64,000 nt of DNA from Mycobacteroides chelonae CCUG 47445 (lineage in GTDB: Bacteria; Actinomycetota; Actinomycetes; Mycobacteriales; Mycobacteriaceae): positions 2,356,001 through 2,420,000 of the forward strand of contig NZ_CP007220.1 of assembly GCF_001632805.1 (NCBI RefSeq), given 5' to 3'. Each line of letters starts with the position of its first letter. Position 1 is the first letter of the stretch. This document shows positions 9,748-22,028 of this stretch, in pieces. Made by a program: the position numbers and the translations under genes. The notes below the pieces were generated by a model. It had not been told where the DNA came from. It did no database searches and saw only the letters and a program-made list of their open reading frames with translations.

Positions 9748-10680
9748 GTGATTACCCTGCGCCAGCACGCAATATCCCTCGCTGCGGTTTTCCTCGCACT
9801 CGCGGTGGGCGTCATACTCGGTTCCGGTCTGCTCAACGACACCCTGCTGTCCGGTCTGCGCGACGACAAGCGCACCCAGCAGCGGCAGATTGAGGACCTG
9901 AATCAGGACAAGAATGCCCTCAATGAGAAACTCAACGCGGCAAGCAACTTCGATGCCACCATGGCGCCTCGAATGGTCTCTGGCGCCCTGGGCGATCGCA
10001 AGGTCGTGCTGATCACCACCCCGGAGGCCGATCGCGCCGATGTCGACGGCATCGCACAGCTGATCGCCGCCGCGGGCGGATCGGTATCGGGCCGGATCGG
10101 GTTGACCGATCAATTCACCGATGCCAATCAAGGCGAACGACTGCGCACCATCGTGAACTCGTCGATCCTGCCCGCCGGCACCACACTGCGTACCGACATC
10201 GTCGATCAGGGGTCGCAGGCGGGTGACCTGGTGGGCATCGTGCTGCAGGTCCCGAAAGATCCGGCACCACCGGTGACCGATGAGCAGCGCGACATCGCAC
10301 TGTCGGCACTGCGTCAGAGCGGGTTCATCACCTACACGGACGGACAGGTGTCGGCGGGGAACCTCGCGGTGATCGTGACCGGGGGAGCGCTGCCCAACGA
10401 CGCCGGAAACAAGGGTTCCACCGTCGCGCGATTCGCCGCCGCACTGGATCGGCGCGGTTCCGGCACCGTGCTCGCCGGACGCAGCGGGTCGGCCGACGGC
10501 ATCGCGGCGATTGCCGTCACCCGGGCCGACAGCTCCATGGCCTCCGCGGCGAGCACCGTCGACGATATCGAGATGGCCTCGGGCCGTATCACCACCGTCC
10601 TGGCGCTGCGGGAACAGTCCGACGGCCGCTCGGGCCGGTATGGACTGGGGCCGGGAGCTACCTCCATCACGGTGCCGTAG
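9748..10680 (+). CDS. mctB: MctB/SteB membrane-anchored protein (Rv1698)
   Basis: This 310-residue protein has one N-terminal membrane segment (SLAAVFLALAVGVILGSGLL), then a coiled coil (KRTQQRQIEDLNQDKNALNE) and a large extracytoplasmic domain. The family (DUF3186) includes Rv1698, reported as MctB, needed for copper resistance and described as a channel. In corynebacteria the homologue SteB activates the peptidoglycan hydrolase RipA. Both views fit an envelope protein partnered with SteA. The start is GTG 9748, just after steA. The two roles cannot be told apart from sequence. Confidence 0.87.
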   Translation: MITLRQHAISLAAVFLALAVGVILGSGLLNDTLLSGLRDDKRTQQRQIEDLNQDKNALNEKLNAASNFDATMAPRMVSGALGDRKVVLITTPEADRADVDGIAQLIAAAGGSVSGRIGLTDQFTDANQGERLRTIVNSSILPAGTTLRTDIVDQGSQAGDLVGIVLQVPKDPAPPVTDEQRDIALSALRQSGFITYTDGQVSAGNLAVIVTGGALPNDAGNKGSTVARFAAALDRRGSGTVLAGRSGSADGIAAIAVTRADSSMASAASTVDDIEMASGRITTVLALREQSDGRSGRYGLGPGATSITVP

Positions 10681-10786
10681 AAGACCCGAAAAGGGGATCT
10701 AGCCCACACCGCACGGCGTGTTCAGCGCGGGTTGTCGGCGTGTTTGTTAGGGTGAGGTTCCGTGGGTCAGCAGGGCCCCGAGCTAG

Positions 10787-13150
<2,364 letters not shown>

Positions 13151-13154
<4 letters not shown>

Positions 13155-14098
13155 CGGTGGCGGTCCGGCTCTTAGACGGTGAGATCCAGTCCTACCTGGA
13201 TCACCTCGACGTGGAACGCGGCGTCGCCGCGAACACACTGAGCTCGTACCGTCGCGATCTGCGCCGCTATCAGCAGCATCTCGCCGACCGCAAGATCGAT
13301 CGGCTCGCCGATGTGTCCGAACCCGATGTCAGCGATTTCGTGGTGACGCTGCGCCGGGGTGACCCCGAGCACGGCGTCCCCGAACTTTCCGCGTCCTCGG
13401 CGGCCCGCGCGTTGATCGCCGTGCGTGGGCTGCACCGGTTCGCGGCCATCGAAGGGCTGGTACCGACGGATGTAGCACGCGCCGTCAAACCGCCGACGCC
13501 CAACCGGCGGCTGCCCAAGAGTCTCACCGTCGACCAAGTCGAGGCCCTGTTGGCCGCCGCGGGCGGAGCCGTCACGGACGGCCCGCTCGATCTGCGGAAC
13601 CGTGCACTGCTGGAACTGCTGTATTCGACCGGCGCGCGGATCTCCGAGGCGGTGGGGCTCGATGTCGACGATGTGGATGTTCAGGCCCGCTCGGCATTGC
13701 TCTGGGGCAAGGGCGGCAAGCAACGGCTGGTGCCCGTGGGGCGCCCCGCGGTGGAAGCGCTCCAGGCGTACCTGGTGCGCGGACGTCCGGACCTGGCACG
13801 GCGAGGGCGCGGGGGCGTGCCTGCGCTCTTCCTGAACTCGAGGGGCGGGCGGCTCTCACGTCAAAGCGCCTGGCAGGTACTTGCCGATGCCGCCGAACGC
13901 GCCAAGATCAGCGCGGCCGTATCACCGCACACACTGCGGCACTCCTTTGCGACGCACCTCCTGGAAGGCGGTGCCGACGTTCGCGTCGTGCAGGAGCTGC
14001 TCGGCCATGCCTCGGTGACGACGACACAGATCTACACGCTGGTCACGGTCAGTTCGCTGCGCGAAGTATGGGCTGGTGCGCATCCCCGCGCCCGATAG
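13151..14098 (+). CDS. xerD: Tyrosine recombinase XerD
   Basis: This is a 315-residue site-specific recombinase that resolves chromosome dimers at dif. The N-terminal SAM-like domain is followed by the catalytic core, with the first Arg in [12 protein letters not shown], the box [24 protein letters not shown] holding His and the Tyr nucleophile, and the C-terminal tail. It is housekeeping XerD, not a phage integrase: length, motifs and position match Rv1701, and there are no phage genes nearby. GTG 13151 overlaps the Nudix stop. Confidence 0.94.
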
Positions 14099-14214
14099 TG
14101 CCGACTCCATGCGCGGGTTGCCGCTACCGCAAGCCACAACCCCACTAGACTTGCGCGAATGCCTTCGATGAGCCGCTCGTGCGAAGAGGGTCGAACAGAT
14201 GACCGGGAGGTGGC

Positions 14215-15096
14215 GTGACGGACTCCAGTCTTGACTCCGACTTTCCCGCCGAAGACGGCGACCTTGACCTGACCGGTCGTCCGCACAAAGACATTCCCGA
14301 ACCAAAGCCGCTGACCAGCCATGGACCGGCCAAGGTCATCGCGATGTGCAATCAGAAGGGCGGGGTGGGTAAGACCACGTCGACCATCAATCTGGGCGCC
14401 GCGCTGGCCGGGTACGGCCGACGCGTCCTGCTGGTGGACCTGGACCCGCAGGGGGCGCTGTCAGCCGGTCTGGGCATCGCGCACCACGAGCTGGAGACCA
14501 CGGTGCACAACCTGCTGGTCGAGCCGCGGGTATCGGTGGACGATGTCCTCATGCGCACCCGGGTCGACGGCCTGGACCTGATTCCCAGCAATATCGACTT
14601 GTCCGCGGCCGAGATTCAGCTGGTCAACGAGGTGGGTCGGGAACACTCGCTGGCCCGTGCGCTGCACCCGGTGCTCGACCGCTACGACTACGTGCTCATC
14701 GACTGCCAGCCGTCGCTGGGTCTGCTGACGGTGAACGCACTGGCCTGCTCCGAGGGTGTCGTCATCCCGATGGAATGCGCGTTCTTCTCGCTGCGCGGGC
14801 TGGCGCTGCTCACCGACACCGTCGCCAAGGTGCGCGACCGGCTCAACCCGAAGCTGTCGGTGTCCGGAATCGTCATCACCATGTTCGATGCCCGTACCTT
14901 GCACGCGCGCGAGGTGATGGCCCGGGTCATCGAGGTATTCGGCGATCAGGTCTTCCACACCGTGATCACCCGCACCGTCCGCTTCCCGGAGACCAGTGTG
15001 GCGGGAGAGCCCATCACCACGTGGGCGCCCAAATCCTCCGGTGCCCAGGCGTATATCTCGTTGGCTCGCGAGGTAATCGACCGGTTCGAATCGTGA
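14215..15096 (+). CDS. ParA/Soj-family ATPase (Rv1708)
   Basis: This 293-residue ParA-like ATPase has a deviant Walker A (CNQKGGVGKTTSTINLG), Walker A' VLLVDLDPQGALSAGL and Walker B DYVLIDCQPSLG. Roughly 40 N-terminal acidic and polar residues precede the domain. It is the scp-linked ParA paralogue, not the main oriC ParA, since no parB follows and scpA begins on its stop codon. A role in chromosome organisation with SMC-ScpAB is inferred from the operon. GTG 14215 has a good GGGAGG at 14205-14210. Confidence 0.92.
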   Translation: MTDSSLDSDFPAEDGDLDLTGRPHKDIPEPKPLTSHGPAKVIAMCNQKGGVGKTTSTINLGAALAGYGRRVLLVDLDPQGALSAGLGIAHHELETTVHNLLVEPRVSVDDVLMRTRVDGLDLIPSNIDLSAAEIQLVNEVGREHSLARALHPVLDRYDYVLIDCQPSLGLLTVNALACSEGVVIPMECAFFSLRGLALLTDTVAKVRDRLNPKLSVSGIVITMFDARTLHAREVMARVIEVFGDQVFHTVITRTVRFPETSVAGEPITTWAPKSSGAQAYISLAREVIDRFES

Positions 15097-15983
15097 CGGT
15101 TGAGGTACCGGAAGAGCTGGCTGTGTCTCATCCGGTCGAGACCTCAGCGGAACCCGTGGCGCCCGAGTCCGCGGCCCTGGAAGAGGCTGCTCCCGAAACA
15201 CACGGTTTCCGGATTCGCCTCACAAACTTCGAGGGTCCGTTCGACCTTCTGCTGCAACTGATTTCGCAGCATCGACTCGATGTCACCGAGGTGTCGCTGC
15301 ACCAGGTGACCGACGAGTTCATCGCGTACACCAAGTCGCTGGGCGATACCTACAGCCTGGACGAGGTCACCGCTTTCCTGGTCGTGGCGGCCACACTGCT
15401 GGACCTCAAGGCGGCGCGGCTGCTGCCCTCGGGTCAGGTGGACGACGCCGACGATCTGGCCCTCCTGGAGATCCGGGACCTGCTGTTCGCGCGGCTGCTG
15501 CAGTACCGGGCCTTCAAGCACGTGGCGGAGATGTTTGCCGAACTGGAGGCCGCCGCGCTGCGTTCATATCCGCGTGCGGTGGCGTTGGAGGAGCGGTTCA
15601 GCGAGTTGTTGCCGCCGGTGCACCTGGGACTCGATGGCGACCAATTCGCCCAGCTCGCGGCCGGTGCGTTTACGCCCCGACCGGTGCCGACGGTGGGTCT
15701 TAGCCATCTGCATATTCCCCGCGTTTCGGTGCCTGAGCACGCCAAACGGATGGTTGAACTGCTGGCCGAACGCGGTGCGGGGCAATGGATGACCTTCACC
15801 GAGTTGGTGGCCGAGTGCACGGCACCCATTGAGATCGTGGCCCGTTTCCTGGGCGTCCTCGAGCTCTACCGCTCCAAGGCGGTACTATTCGAGCAATCCG
15901 AACCGCTTGGACCGCTCCAAGTTTCATGGACCGGTGAGCGCCCGGCGCAGGATGATCTAGAAAAGGCAGTGGACTACACATGA
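15093..15983 (+). CDS. scpA: Segregation and condensation protein A (kleisin)
   Basis: This 296-residue kleisin bridges SMC heads in the condensin complex. The conserved region starts at FRIRLTNFEGPFDLLLQLI and continues through HRLDVTEVSLHQVTDEFIAY and ATLLDLKAARLLPSG. The C-terminus holds the winged-helix part that binds SMC (RMVELLAERGAGQWMTFTELV). GTG 15093 overlaps the parA-like stop, and the stop overlaps the ATG of scpB. A GTG at 15123 would shorten the variable N-terminus; coupling favours 15093. Confidence 0.93.
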   Translation: MTVEVPEELAVSHPVETSAEPVAPESAALEEAAPETHGFRIRLTNFEGPFDLLLQLISQHRLDVTEVSLHQVTDEFIAYTKSLGDTYSLDEVTAFLVVAATLLDLKAARLLPSGQVDDADDLALLEIRDLLFARLLQYRAFKHVAEMFAELEAAALRSYPRAVALEERFSELLPPVHLGLDGDQFAQLAAGAFTPRPVPTVGLSHLHIPRVSVPEHAKRMVELLAERGAGQWMTFTELVAECTAPIEIVARFLGVLELYRSKAVLFEQSEPLGPLQVSWTGERPAQDDLEKAVDYT

Positions 15984-16720
15984 GTGAGCAGACGACCTCT
16001 GTTGAGGGGTCGGAGGAGTCCACCGAGCTCGACCCCTCAGCAGAACCCATCCTGGAGGAATCGGACGAGTTCGTCCCGATGACCGATGAGGAACTCGGTA
16101 GCACTCTCGAAGCGCTGCTGCTGGTGGTGGACACACCCATCAGTGCGGCAGCGGTGGCTACCGTCGTCGCGCAGCCGCTGGATCGTGTAGCCGAAGCGCT
16201 GCAACGGATTTCCGAGATCCTGACCGACCGCACCAGCGGTATCGACCTGCGCGAGACCGCGGACGGCTGGCGCATGTACACCCGCGCCCAGTACGCCCCC
16301 TACGTGGAGAAGCTGCTGCTGGACGGTGCACGTTCGAAGTTGACTCGAGCGGCGCTGGAGACCCTTGCCGTGGTGGCCTACCGGCAACCGGTGACGCGAT
16401 CTCGCGTCAGTGCCGTCCGCGGTGTGAATGTCGATGCCGTCATGCGGACACTGCTGATGCGCGGGTTGATCGCCGAAGCCGGCACCGATGACGATTCCGG
16501 CGCCGTGATGTTCCGCACCACCGAGCTGTTCCTGGAGCGGCTCGGGCTGACGTCACTGTCGGATCTTCCCGATATCGCACCGCTTCTTCCCGATATCGAC
16601 GTGATCGATGACCTATCCGAGAACCTTGGCGACGAGCCGAGGTTTGCGCGGCTCGACCGGACGCCGACCGACGGCGCTGGATCAGGTGCCGCGCCCGCCT
16701 TTACTGTTGATCAGGACTGA
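15980..16720 (+). CDS. scpB: Segregation and condensation protein B
   Basis: This 246-residue protein has the two winged-helix domains of ScpB, the dimeric partner of ScpA. Recognisable stretches are LGSTLEALLLVVDTPISAAA and TRAALETLAVVAYRQPVTRS followed by VRGVNVDAVMRTLLMRGLI. Both termini are acidic and low in complexity. ATG 15980 overlaps the scpA stop (ATGA). The rluB start follows the stop by 3 bases. Confidence 0.94.
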   Translation: MSEQTTSVEGSEESTELDPSAEPILEESDEFVPMTDEELGSTLEALLLVVDTPISAAAVATVVAQPLDRVAEALQRISEILTDRTSGIDLRETADGWRMYTRAQYAPYVEKLLLDGARSKLTRAALETLAVVAYRQPVTRSRVSAVRGVNVDAVMRTLLMRGLIAEAGTDDDSGAVMFRTTELFLERLGLTSLSDLPDIAPLLPDIDVIDDLSENLGDEPRFARLDRTPTDGAGSGAAPAFTVDQD

Positions 16721-16723
16721 ACG

Positions 16724-17464
16724 ATGAGCGAAGAAGGAATTCGGCTACAGAAGGTGTTGTCGCAAGCAGGAATTGCGTCACGCCGGGTCGCTGAGCGGAT
16801 GATTTTCGACGGTCGCGTGGAGGTGGATGGCGAGATCGTCACCGAGCAGGGCCGGCGAATCGATCCCGCCGTCAACGTGGTTCGCGTCGACGGTGCGCGG
16901 GTGATCATGAACTCCGAGCTGGTGTATCTGGCACTCAACAAGCCCTACGGGATGCTCTCGACCATGTCGGACGACCGTGGCCGCCCGTGCATCGGGAAGT
17001 TGATCGAAGAGCGGGTGCGCAGCAACCAGGGCGTCCGCAATGTCGGCCGTCTCGATGCCGAAACCGTGGGACTGATCCTGCTGACCAATGACGGGGAGCT
17101 GACGCACCGCCTCATGCACCCGTCCTACGAGGTGCCCAAGACCTACATCGCCACGGTCGCCGGAAACATACCGCGCAGTCTTGGCAGACAGCTGCGCGAC
17201 GGTGTGGAACTCGCCGACGGCCCCGCCAAGGTCGACGATTTCAAATTCCTCGGCACCACTGACGGCCAGACCATGATCCAGCTGACCCTGCACGAGGGGC
17301 GCAATCGCATCGTGCGCCGGATGCTGGACGCCGTGGGGCATCCCGTAGTGGAATTGGTGCGCACCAAGATTGGCGATGTGACGCTGGGTAATCAACGTCC
17401 GGGAAGCCTGCGCGCCCTGGGCCGCGATGAGATCGGCTCGCTGTATAAGGCGGTAGGTCTGTGA
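16724..17464 (+). CDS. rluB: RluB/RsuA-type 23S rRNA pseudouridine synthase (Rv1711)
   Basis: This 246-residue enzyme has an N-terminal S4 domain ([20 protein letters not shown]) and a pseudouridine synthase core with the catalytic Asp in [20 protein letters not shown] and the later motif [19 protein letters not shown]. It should isomerise a uridine in helix 89-90 of 23S rRNA, by analogy with E. coli RluB; the exact site is inferred. The scpB-rluB-cmk-der order is conserved in many Gram-positive bacteria. Its TGA overlaps the GTG of cmk. Confidence 0.93.
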   Translation: MSEEGIRLQKVLSQAGIASRRVAERMIFDGRVEVDGEIVTEQGRRIDPAVNVVRVDGARVIMNSELVYLALNKPYGMLSTMSDDRGRPCIGKLIEERVRSNQGVRNVGRLDAETVGLILLTNDGELTHRLMHPSYEVPKTYIATVAGNIPRSLGRQLRDGVELADGPAKVDDFKFLGTTDGQTMIQLTLHEGRNRIVRRMLDAVGHPVVELVRTKIGDVTLGNQRPGSLRALGRDEIGSLYKAVGL

Positions 17465-18147
17465 CACGCGTCGTGGTGGCCATCGACGGTCCATCGGGCA
17501 CCGGAAAGTCCTCGGTTGCCAAGGAATTGGCTCGACAGCTCGGCGCAGCCTATTTGGATACCGGCGCCATGTACCGCATCGTGACGCTCTGGGTGCTGCG
17601 CGCCGGCGTCGACCTCACCGATCCGGCGGCCATCGCTGCGGCCACCGGTGAGGTGCCCATGTCGGTTGGGTCCGATCCGGATGTGCAGACGGCTCTACTC
17701 GCCGGAGAGGACGTGTCGACTCCCATACGGGGGACCGAAGTGACTGGCGCGGTCTCCGCGGTGTCCGCGGTTCCGGAGGTGCGCGAGCGGTTGGTACGAC
17801 GGCAGCGTGAGCTGGCCGAGGGCAGCGGCGGCGCCGTGGTGGTGGAGGGCCGCGATATCGGTACCGTCGTGCTGCCCGAGGCCGACGTGAAGATCTATCT
17901 CACCGCATCGGCACAGGCCAGGGCCCAGCGCCGTAACGCACAGAACGTCTCGGGCGGCGGGGCCGATGAGTACGAGCGCGTGCTCGCCGACGTGCAACGC
18001 CGCGATCATCTGGACTCGACCCGGGCGGTGTCGCCGTTGCGTCCGGCGCAGGACGCGATAGAGGTCGACACCAGCGACATGACACAGGATGAGGTGGTGG
18101 CCCACCTGCTGGACCTCGTTCGCGCAAAGGCAGGGGCATCCCGATGA
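17461..18147 (+). CDS. cmk: Cytidylate kinase
   Basis: This 228-residue kinase phosphorylates CMP and dCMP with ATP. The P-loop is [18 protein letters not shown], followed by [16 protein letters not shown] and the [24 protein letters not shown] region typical of the family. It starts at GTG 17461 in the rluB stop, and its stop overlaps the ATG of der. It works downstream of pyrG in cytidine nucleotide supply. Confidence 0.95.
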   Translation: MTRVVVAIDGPSGTGKSSVAKELARQLGAAYLDTGAMYRIVTLWVLRAGVDLTDPAAIAAATGEVPMSVGSDPDVQTALLAGEDVSTPIRGTEVTGAVSAVSAVPEVRERLVRRQRELAEGSGGAVVVEGRDIGTVVLPEADVKIYLTASAQARAQRRNAQNVSGGGADEYERVLADVQRRDHLDSTRAVSPLRPAQDAIEVDTSDMTQDEVVAHLLDLVRAKAGASR

Positions 18148-19544
18148 CCGACGGCACATGGGTCGATGAAAGCGAGTGGGAACTCGACGAATTCGATGGA
18201 GTCGAGGAAACCGAGGAGCCGAGCGCCCCGCCCGCGGTGGTGGCGGTGGTCGGTCGCCCGAATGTCGGCAAGTCGACGTTGGTGAACCGCATCATCGGGC
18301 GGCGCGAAGCGGTCGTGCAGGACATCCCCGGGGTGACCAGGGACCGCGTCTCGTACCCGGCCGAATGGCTGGATCGCCGATTCACCGTGCAGGACACGGG
18401 TGGTTGGGAGGCCGATGCGACCGGCCTGCAACAGCTCGTGGCCGAACAGGCGCGGCATGCGATGGCGACCGCGGATCTGATCATTCTGGTGGTCGATGCG
18501 ACGGTGGGTCCCACCTCGACCGACGAAGACGCGGCGAAGCTGCTGCGCCGCTCGGGCAAGCCAGTTTTCCTGGCGGCCAACAAGGTTGATAGCGACCGTG
18601 CCGAGGCCGATGCCGCAACACTATGGTCGCTGGGGTTGGGTGAGCCCATCGCCATCAGCGCCATGCACGGGCGTGGGGTCGCGGATCTACTCGACCGTGT
18701 GGTCGCCGATCTGCCCCAGGTGTCAGCGCGGGGATCGGGGGAGGGCGGACCGCGGCGTGTGGCTCTCGTCGGAAAACCCAACGTGGGCAAGAGCTCTCTT
18801 CTGAACAAGCTGTCCGGGGACGAGCGGTCGGTGGTGCACGATACTGCCGGAACCACCGTGGACCCAGTGGATACCTTGATCGAACTCGGCGGCAAGACTT
18901 GGCGTTTCGTCGATACGGCTGGTTTGCGCCGTAAGGTTGGCCAGGCCTCGGGTCATGAGTACTACGCCTCGCTGCGCACCCATGGAGCCATCGAGGCCGC
19001 CGAGGTAGCGATCGTGCTTCTGGACGCGTCCCAGCCCATCACCGAACAGGACCAGCGGGTGCTGTCGATGGTGGTCGAATCCGGGCGCGCATTGGTACTG
19101 GCGTTCAACAAGTGGGACCTGGTGGACGAGGATCGCCGCGATCTCCTTGAACGTGAAGTAGACCTTCAGCTTGCGCAGCTCAATTGGGCGCAGCGCGTGA
19201 ATATCTCGGCCAAGAGCGGGCGGGCCATCCAGAAGCTGGTGCCCGCGCTGGAGTCTGCACTGCAGTCCTGGGACTCGCGTATCTCTACCGGTCAGCTCAA
19301 TACCTGGGTCAAGGAAGTGGTTGCCGCGACGCCGCCGCCGGTCCGCGGCGGGAAGCAGCCACGTGTGTTGTTCGCCACTCAGGCCACCTCGCGGCCACCC
19401 ACCTTCGTGCTATTTACCACCGGTTTCCTCGAGGCGGGGTACCGCCGATTCCTCGAACGTCGGTTGCGCGAAAGTTTCGGCTTCGAAGGCACTCCCATCA
19501 GGGTGAATGTGCGAGTACGCGAGAAGCGCGGGCCCAAGCGCTAA
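18144..19544 (+). CDS. der: Ribosome-assembly GTPase Der (EngA)
   Basis: This 466-residue protein has tandem GTPase domains, which is unique to Der. Domain 1 has [19 protein letters not shown] and NKVD. Domain 2 has [21 protein letters not shown] and NKWD. A C-terminal KH-like domain ends in a basic tail (REKRGPKR). The acidic N-terminal extension of about 30 residues is usual for actinobacteria. Der is needed for 50S subunit maturation. It ends the parA-scpAB-rluB-cmk-der operon, and the synteny with M. tuberculosis stops here. Confidence 0.96.
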   Translation: MTDGTWVDESEWELDEFDGVEETEEPSAPPAVVAVVGRPNVGKSTLVNRIIGRREAVVQDIPGVTRDRVSYPAEWLDRRFTVQDTGGWEADATGLQQLVAEQARHAMATADLIILVVDATVGPTSTDEDAAKLLRRSGKPVFLAANKVDSDRAEADAATLWSLGLGEPIAISAMHGRGVADLLDRVVADLPQVSARGSGEGGPRRVALVGKPNVGKSSLLNKLSGDERSVVHDTAGTTVDPVDTLIELGGKTWRFVDTAGLRRKVGQASGHEYYASLRTHGAIEAAEVAIVLLDASQPITEQDQRVLSMVVESGRALVLAFNKWDLVDEDRRDLLEREVDLQLAQLNWAQRVNISAKSGRAIQKLVPALESALQSWDSRISTGQLNTWVKEVVAATPPPVRGGKQPRVLFATQATSRPPTFVLFTTGFLEAGYRRFLERRLRESFGFEGTPIRVNVRVREKRGPKR

Positions 19545-19744
19545 CTGGCGGCGAGATAGCAACGGGCACAAGCTAAAGGACCCTGTGCACATTGCGCTCT
19601 CAGGCTCCGTTCACCCAATATTCGCGCCCATGTTGAGATCTAACCGATCCGAATCGCCCACTTTTTCGGTTTGCCGACCTAGTCTGGTTTGACCGTCTAC
19701 CATCCTGCGGCGGTAGCAAAACCACCTACGAAAGGCGCAACACA

Positions 19745-20308
19745 GTGGCGGACACACTTACCCAGGGTCAGAAGCTGGATTCGGGACAGAGCCTCACCTC
19801 GAACAACGGCGCGTACACCCTGACTCTGCAGGATGACGGCAACCTGGTTCTGGCCGATGGCGGTAGCCCCGTGTGGGCCTCCGACACCAGCGGACACAGC
19901 GCTGGCCGCGCAGAGGTGCAGAGCGACGGAAACTTCGTGGTCTACGACAACGGTGGCGGCGCGCTGTGGAGCAGCAACACCGAAGGCCGTTCCGACGTGA
20001 AGCTGGTTCTGCAGGACGACCGCAACCTGGTGCTCTACGCAGGCGCCGACTCCGTGTGGTCCTCGGGCACCCAGACCGACACCCCGGTCGCTCCGGCCGA
20101 GTCGGTTGAGGTTGCTCCGGCCGCCGTGGAGGAGCCCGCTCCTGCCCCGGAGCCCCGCACCTACACGGTCGTGTCGGGTGACACCCTGTGGGCCATCGCC
20201 GAGCGCTTCTACGGCGACGGCAACCAGTACCAGAAGATTGCCGACGCGAGCGGCGTTGCCAACCCCGATCTGATTCAGCCGGGTCAGGTTCTGACCATCC
20301 CGGAGTAA
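19745..20308 (+). CDS. Mannose-binding B-lectin with LysM domain
   Basis: This 187-residue protein has a monocot (bulb-type) mannose-binding lectin domain and a C-terminal LysM domain. The sugar-site motif Q-x-D-x-N-x-V-x-Y appears as QDDGNLVLA (29-37, final Tyr lost), QSDGNFVVY (59-67) and QDDRNLVLY (90-98). A Pro/Ala/Glu linker (112-138) leads to LysM (140-186, YTVVSGDTLWAIAERFYGDG). LysM binds peptidoglycan. A similar lectin is known from M. smegmatis. No signal peptide is visible from GTG 19745, so export is unexplained. The ribosome binding site is GAAAGG. Promoter elements are probably in the 200 bases upstream, but none is clear. Confidence 0.9.
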   Translation: MADTLTQGQKLDSGQSLTSNNGAYTLTLQDDGNLVLADGGSPVWASDTSGHSAGRAEVQSDGNFVVYDNGGGALWSSNTEGRSDVKLVLQDDRNLVLYAGADSVWSSGTQTDTPVAPAESVEVAPAAVEEPAPAPEPRTYTVVSGDTLWAIAERFYGDGNQYQKIADASGVANPDLIQPGQVLTIPE

Positions 20309-20356
20309 TCACACCGGCTCACGCAAGCGGCTCGAACTAAGCCTCTTGGCCCCATT

Positions 20357-20386
20357 GGCCCCGTCGGGTTAACCCCCGGCGGGGCC
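20357..20386. terminator. Convergent-gene hairpin
   Basis: GGCCCCGTCGGG pairs with CCCGGCGGGGCC in a 12-bp stem with one G-T wobble and a 6-base loop (TTAACC). It lies between the convergent lectin and HNH genes and has no T run, so it may be a two-way mycobacterial terminator. Confidence 0.6.
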
Positions 20387-20395
20387 GATGTCGTT

Positions 20396-21760
20396 CTACT
20401 CCCGCAGGTAGCCGTCCGGATGGTGGAACCAATTGATACGTGGCGAGCGCGCCGGGTCGACATGCGCGGGTGGGATCCACCAGGTACGACCGTCCAGACC
20501 GCGCACTGCTCTCCAGTGCTGGTCCGCGGCTCCCAGTAGCTTGTGATGCCCTTCGCAGCCCAGGGTGAGGGAGTCGATATCGGTACTGCCGCCGTAGGCC
20601 CACTCGTCCATGTGGTGTACCTGGCAGTGATACGCGGGTTGATCGCAGCCCGGGTAGGTACAGCCACGATCCTTGGCGGTCAACACGATCCGCTGGTCCT
20701 CGGTGGCGATCCGTTTCGCCCGCCCCAGATGCAACGCACGACCGTCGTCATCGAAGATGGCCAGATAATGATGGGCGTGACTGGCCATCCGGATCAGATC
20801 GGTGATCGGCACGAGTGAGCCTCCGCCGGTCACCGCGTTACCCGAAGCCGCTTCGAGCTCACGCAGTGTTGCGGTGACCACCGCGGTCACCGGCAATCCG
20901 CGATGACGACCCAGTTCACCCGATGACAACACGGACCGACAGATCGCCTTGAGTGCATCATGCTGGCGTTGTGCAACGGATCGGCTATCCCGCCGCGCCG
21001 CATCTGCGTCTGAATCGTCACCTACGCAAGGTGTTTCATCATCGGGGTTGCACATGCCCGGTGCTGCGTACTTGGCGAAGATCGCGTCGAGATAGGAACG
21101 CAGCTCGGGGTCGAGGTCGAATTCCCCGGGCGTCATGAGGTCAATACCCTGACGCCCCATTCTGAACCCTCGCCGTCGAGCACGGTCGGCGTCGCCGGTG
21201 AAGCTCCCGTCGGGATCGAGATAGGCCAGGAGCCTGTCCGCGGCCTTGCGGAGCTCGTCGGGCCGCAGCGTTCCCGCCAGCTCCGCGAGCTGCCTCTCAG
21301 CGGCTGCCCGTGACACTGCATCGACGGCGCGGGGGAGTCGGTCCCAGAACTGGCGGATAACCGCGATGTGGTCATGCCCGGCGGTGCCCGCCTGCTGCGC
21401 GATGGCGGTGCCCGCGAGCACCGGCTCGATCCGGTCACCGCTGAGCGCGACCCTTGGAGCGAGTTCCGCGGCGTCCCGGATGCGTCGTCGGGCGTCGGAG
21501 CGGGTGATCCGAAGCGCATCCGCGAGGGTATCGGGCGGACTAGCGCCACCGAACATGCCCGGAACATGATAGGCCACAAGGTCATTGACAAGCCCGTGGG
21601 TCGCGGCGGGAATCCGGCGCACGAAGGCCTCGACCTCGCGTAGGACGGCGAGACGGTCACCCTGTGTGAGAGTCTGCGGATCCAGTTCCGACAATGCGTC
21701 GAGGGCGCCGGCGAGCTCCGCGAGGACCTGGCCCGCCTCCACATCCATTATCGAACTCAT
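20396..21760 (-). CDS. DUF222/HNH endonuclease-domain protein (13E12 family)
   Basis: The 454-residue product has an N-terminal DUF222 region (LDALSELDPQTLTQGDRLAVL) and a C-terminal HNH nuclease motif, with CTYPGCDQPAYHCQVHH, then DSLTLGCEGHH. This is the family of the 13E12 repeat proteins, present in many copies in mycobacteria and often linked to mobile DNA. The cellular role is not established. I chose ATG 21760 (MSSIMDV); ATG 21748 is possible, and the longer frame to 21829 has an atypical AT-rich start. No inverted repeats or target duplications bound it. Confidence 0.85.
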   Translation of the reverse strand: MSSIMDVEAGQVLAELAGALDALSELDPQTLTQGDRLAVLREVEAFVRRIPAATHGLVNDLVAYHVPGMFGGASPPDTLADALRITRSDARRRIRDAAELAPRVALSGDRIEPVLAGTAIAQQAGTAGHDHIAVIRQFWDRLPRAVDAVSRAAAERQLAELAGTLRPDELRKAADRLLAYLDPDGSFTGDADRARRRGFRMGRQGIDLMTPGEFDLDPELRSYLDAIFAKYAAPGMCNPDDETPCVGDDSDADAARRDSRSVAQRQHDALKAICRSVLSSGELGRHRGLPVTAVVTATLRELEAASGNAVTGGGSLVPITDLIRMASHAHHYLAIFDDDGRALHLGRAKRIATEDQRIVLTAKDRGCTYPGCDQPAYHCQVHHMDEWAYGGSTDIDSLTLGCEGHHKLLGAADQHWRAVRGLDGRTWWIPPAHVDPARSPRINWFHHPDGYLRE

Positions 21761-21838
21761 GTTCGAATGATACGACGCCACTCCGACAACCAACCGACCA
21801 ATGTTGCCGATGATTTTGTTGTGACACAAGTGATTTCA

Positions 21839-21872
21839 GGAATCCGGGTTCATTGACCGGAATCCGAGTTCA
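21839..21872 (+). repeat. Direct repeat, two 14-bp units
   Basis: GGAATCCGGGTTCA (21839-21852) and GGAATCCGAGTTCA (21859-21872) differ at one base and are offset by 20 bases. They lie in the gap between the HNH gene and tRNA-Pro. They may be a local duplication or a regulator site. Confidence 0.6.
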
Positions 21873-21898
21873 GGATCTTGCCAGACCTACGGTAGGCT
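21869..21898 (+). promoter_or_regulatory. Candidate promoter of tRNA-Pro
   Basis: TTCAGG (21869-21874) and TAGGCT (21893-21898) are 18 bases apart, about 25 bases upstream of the tRNA. The match to the mycobacterial SigA -10 is fair and the -35 is weak. Confidence 0.35.
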
Positions 21899-21922
21899 TC
21901 CGTCTGCTGCTCATAGCGGCGG

Positions 21923-21996
<74 letters not shown>

Positions 21997-22000
21997 CAAT

Positions 22001-22028
22001 AAAACCACCTGTTTACAGGTGGTTTTTG
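22001..22028. terminator. Intrinsic terminator after tRNA-Pro
   Basis: AAAACCACCTG (22001-22011) and CAGGTGGTTTT (22016-22026) form a perfect 11-bp stem with a TTTA loop. The trailing T run serves the tRNA. The A run on the other side lets it work for the minus-strand epimerase gene, which ends at 22029. Confidence 0.9.

Noticed and set aside
20396..21760. HNH/DUF222 gene as part of an insertion sequence or intron
   Set aside because: No terminal repeats, target duplication or reverse transcriptase were seen around it.
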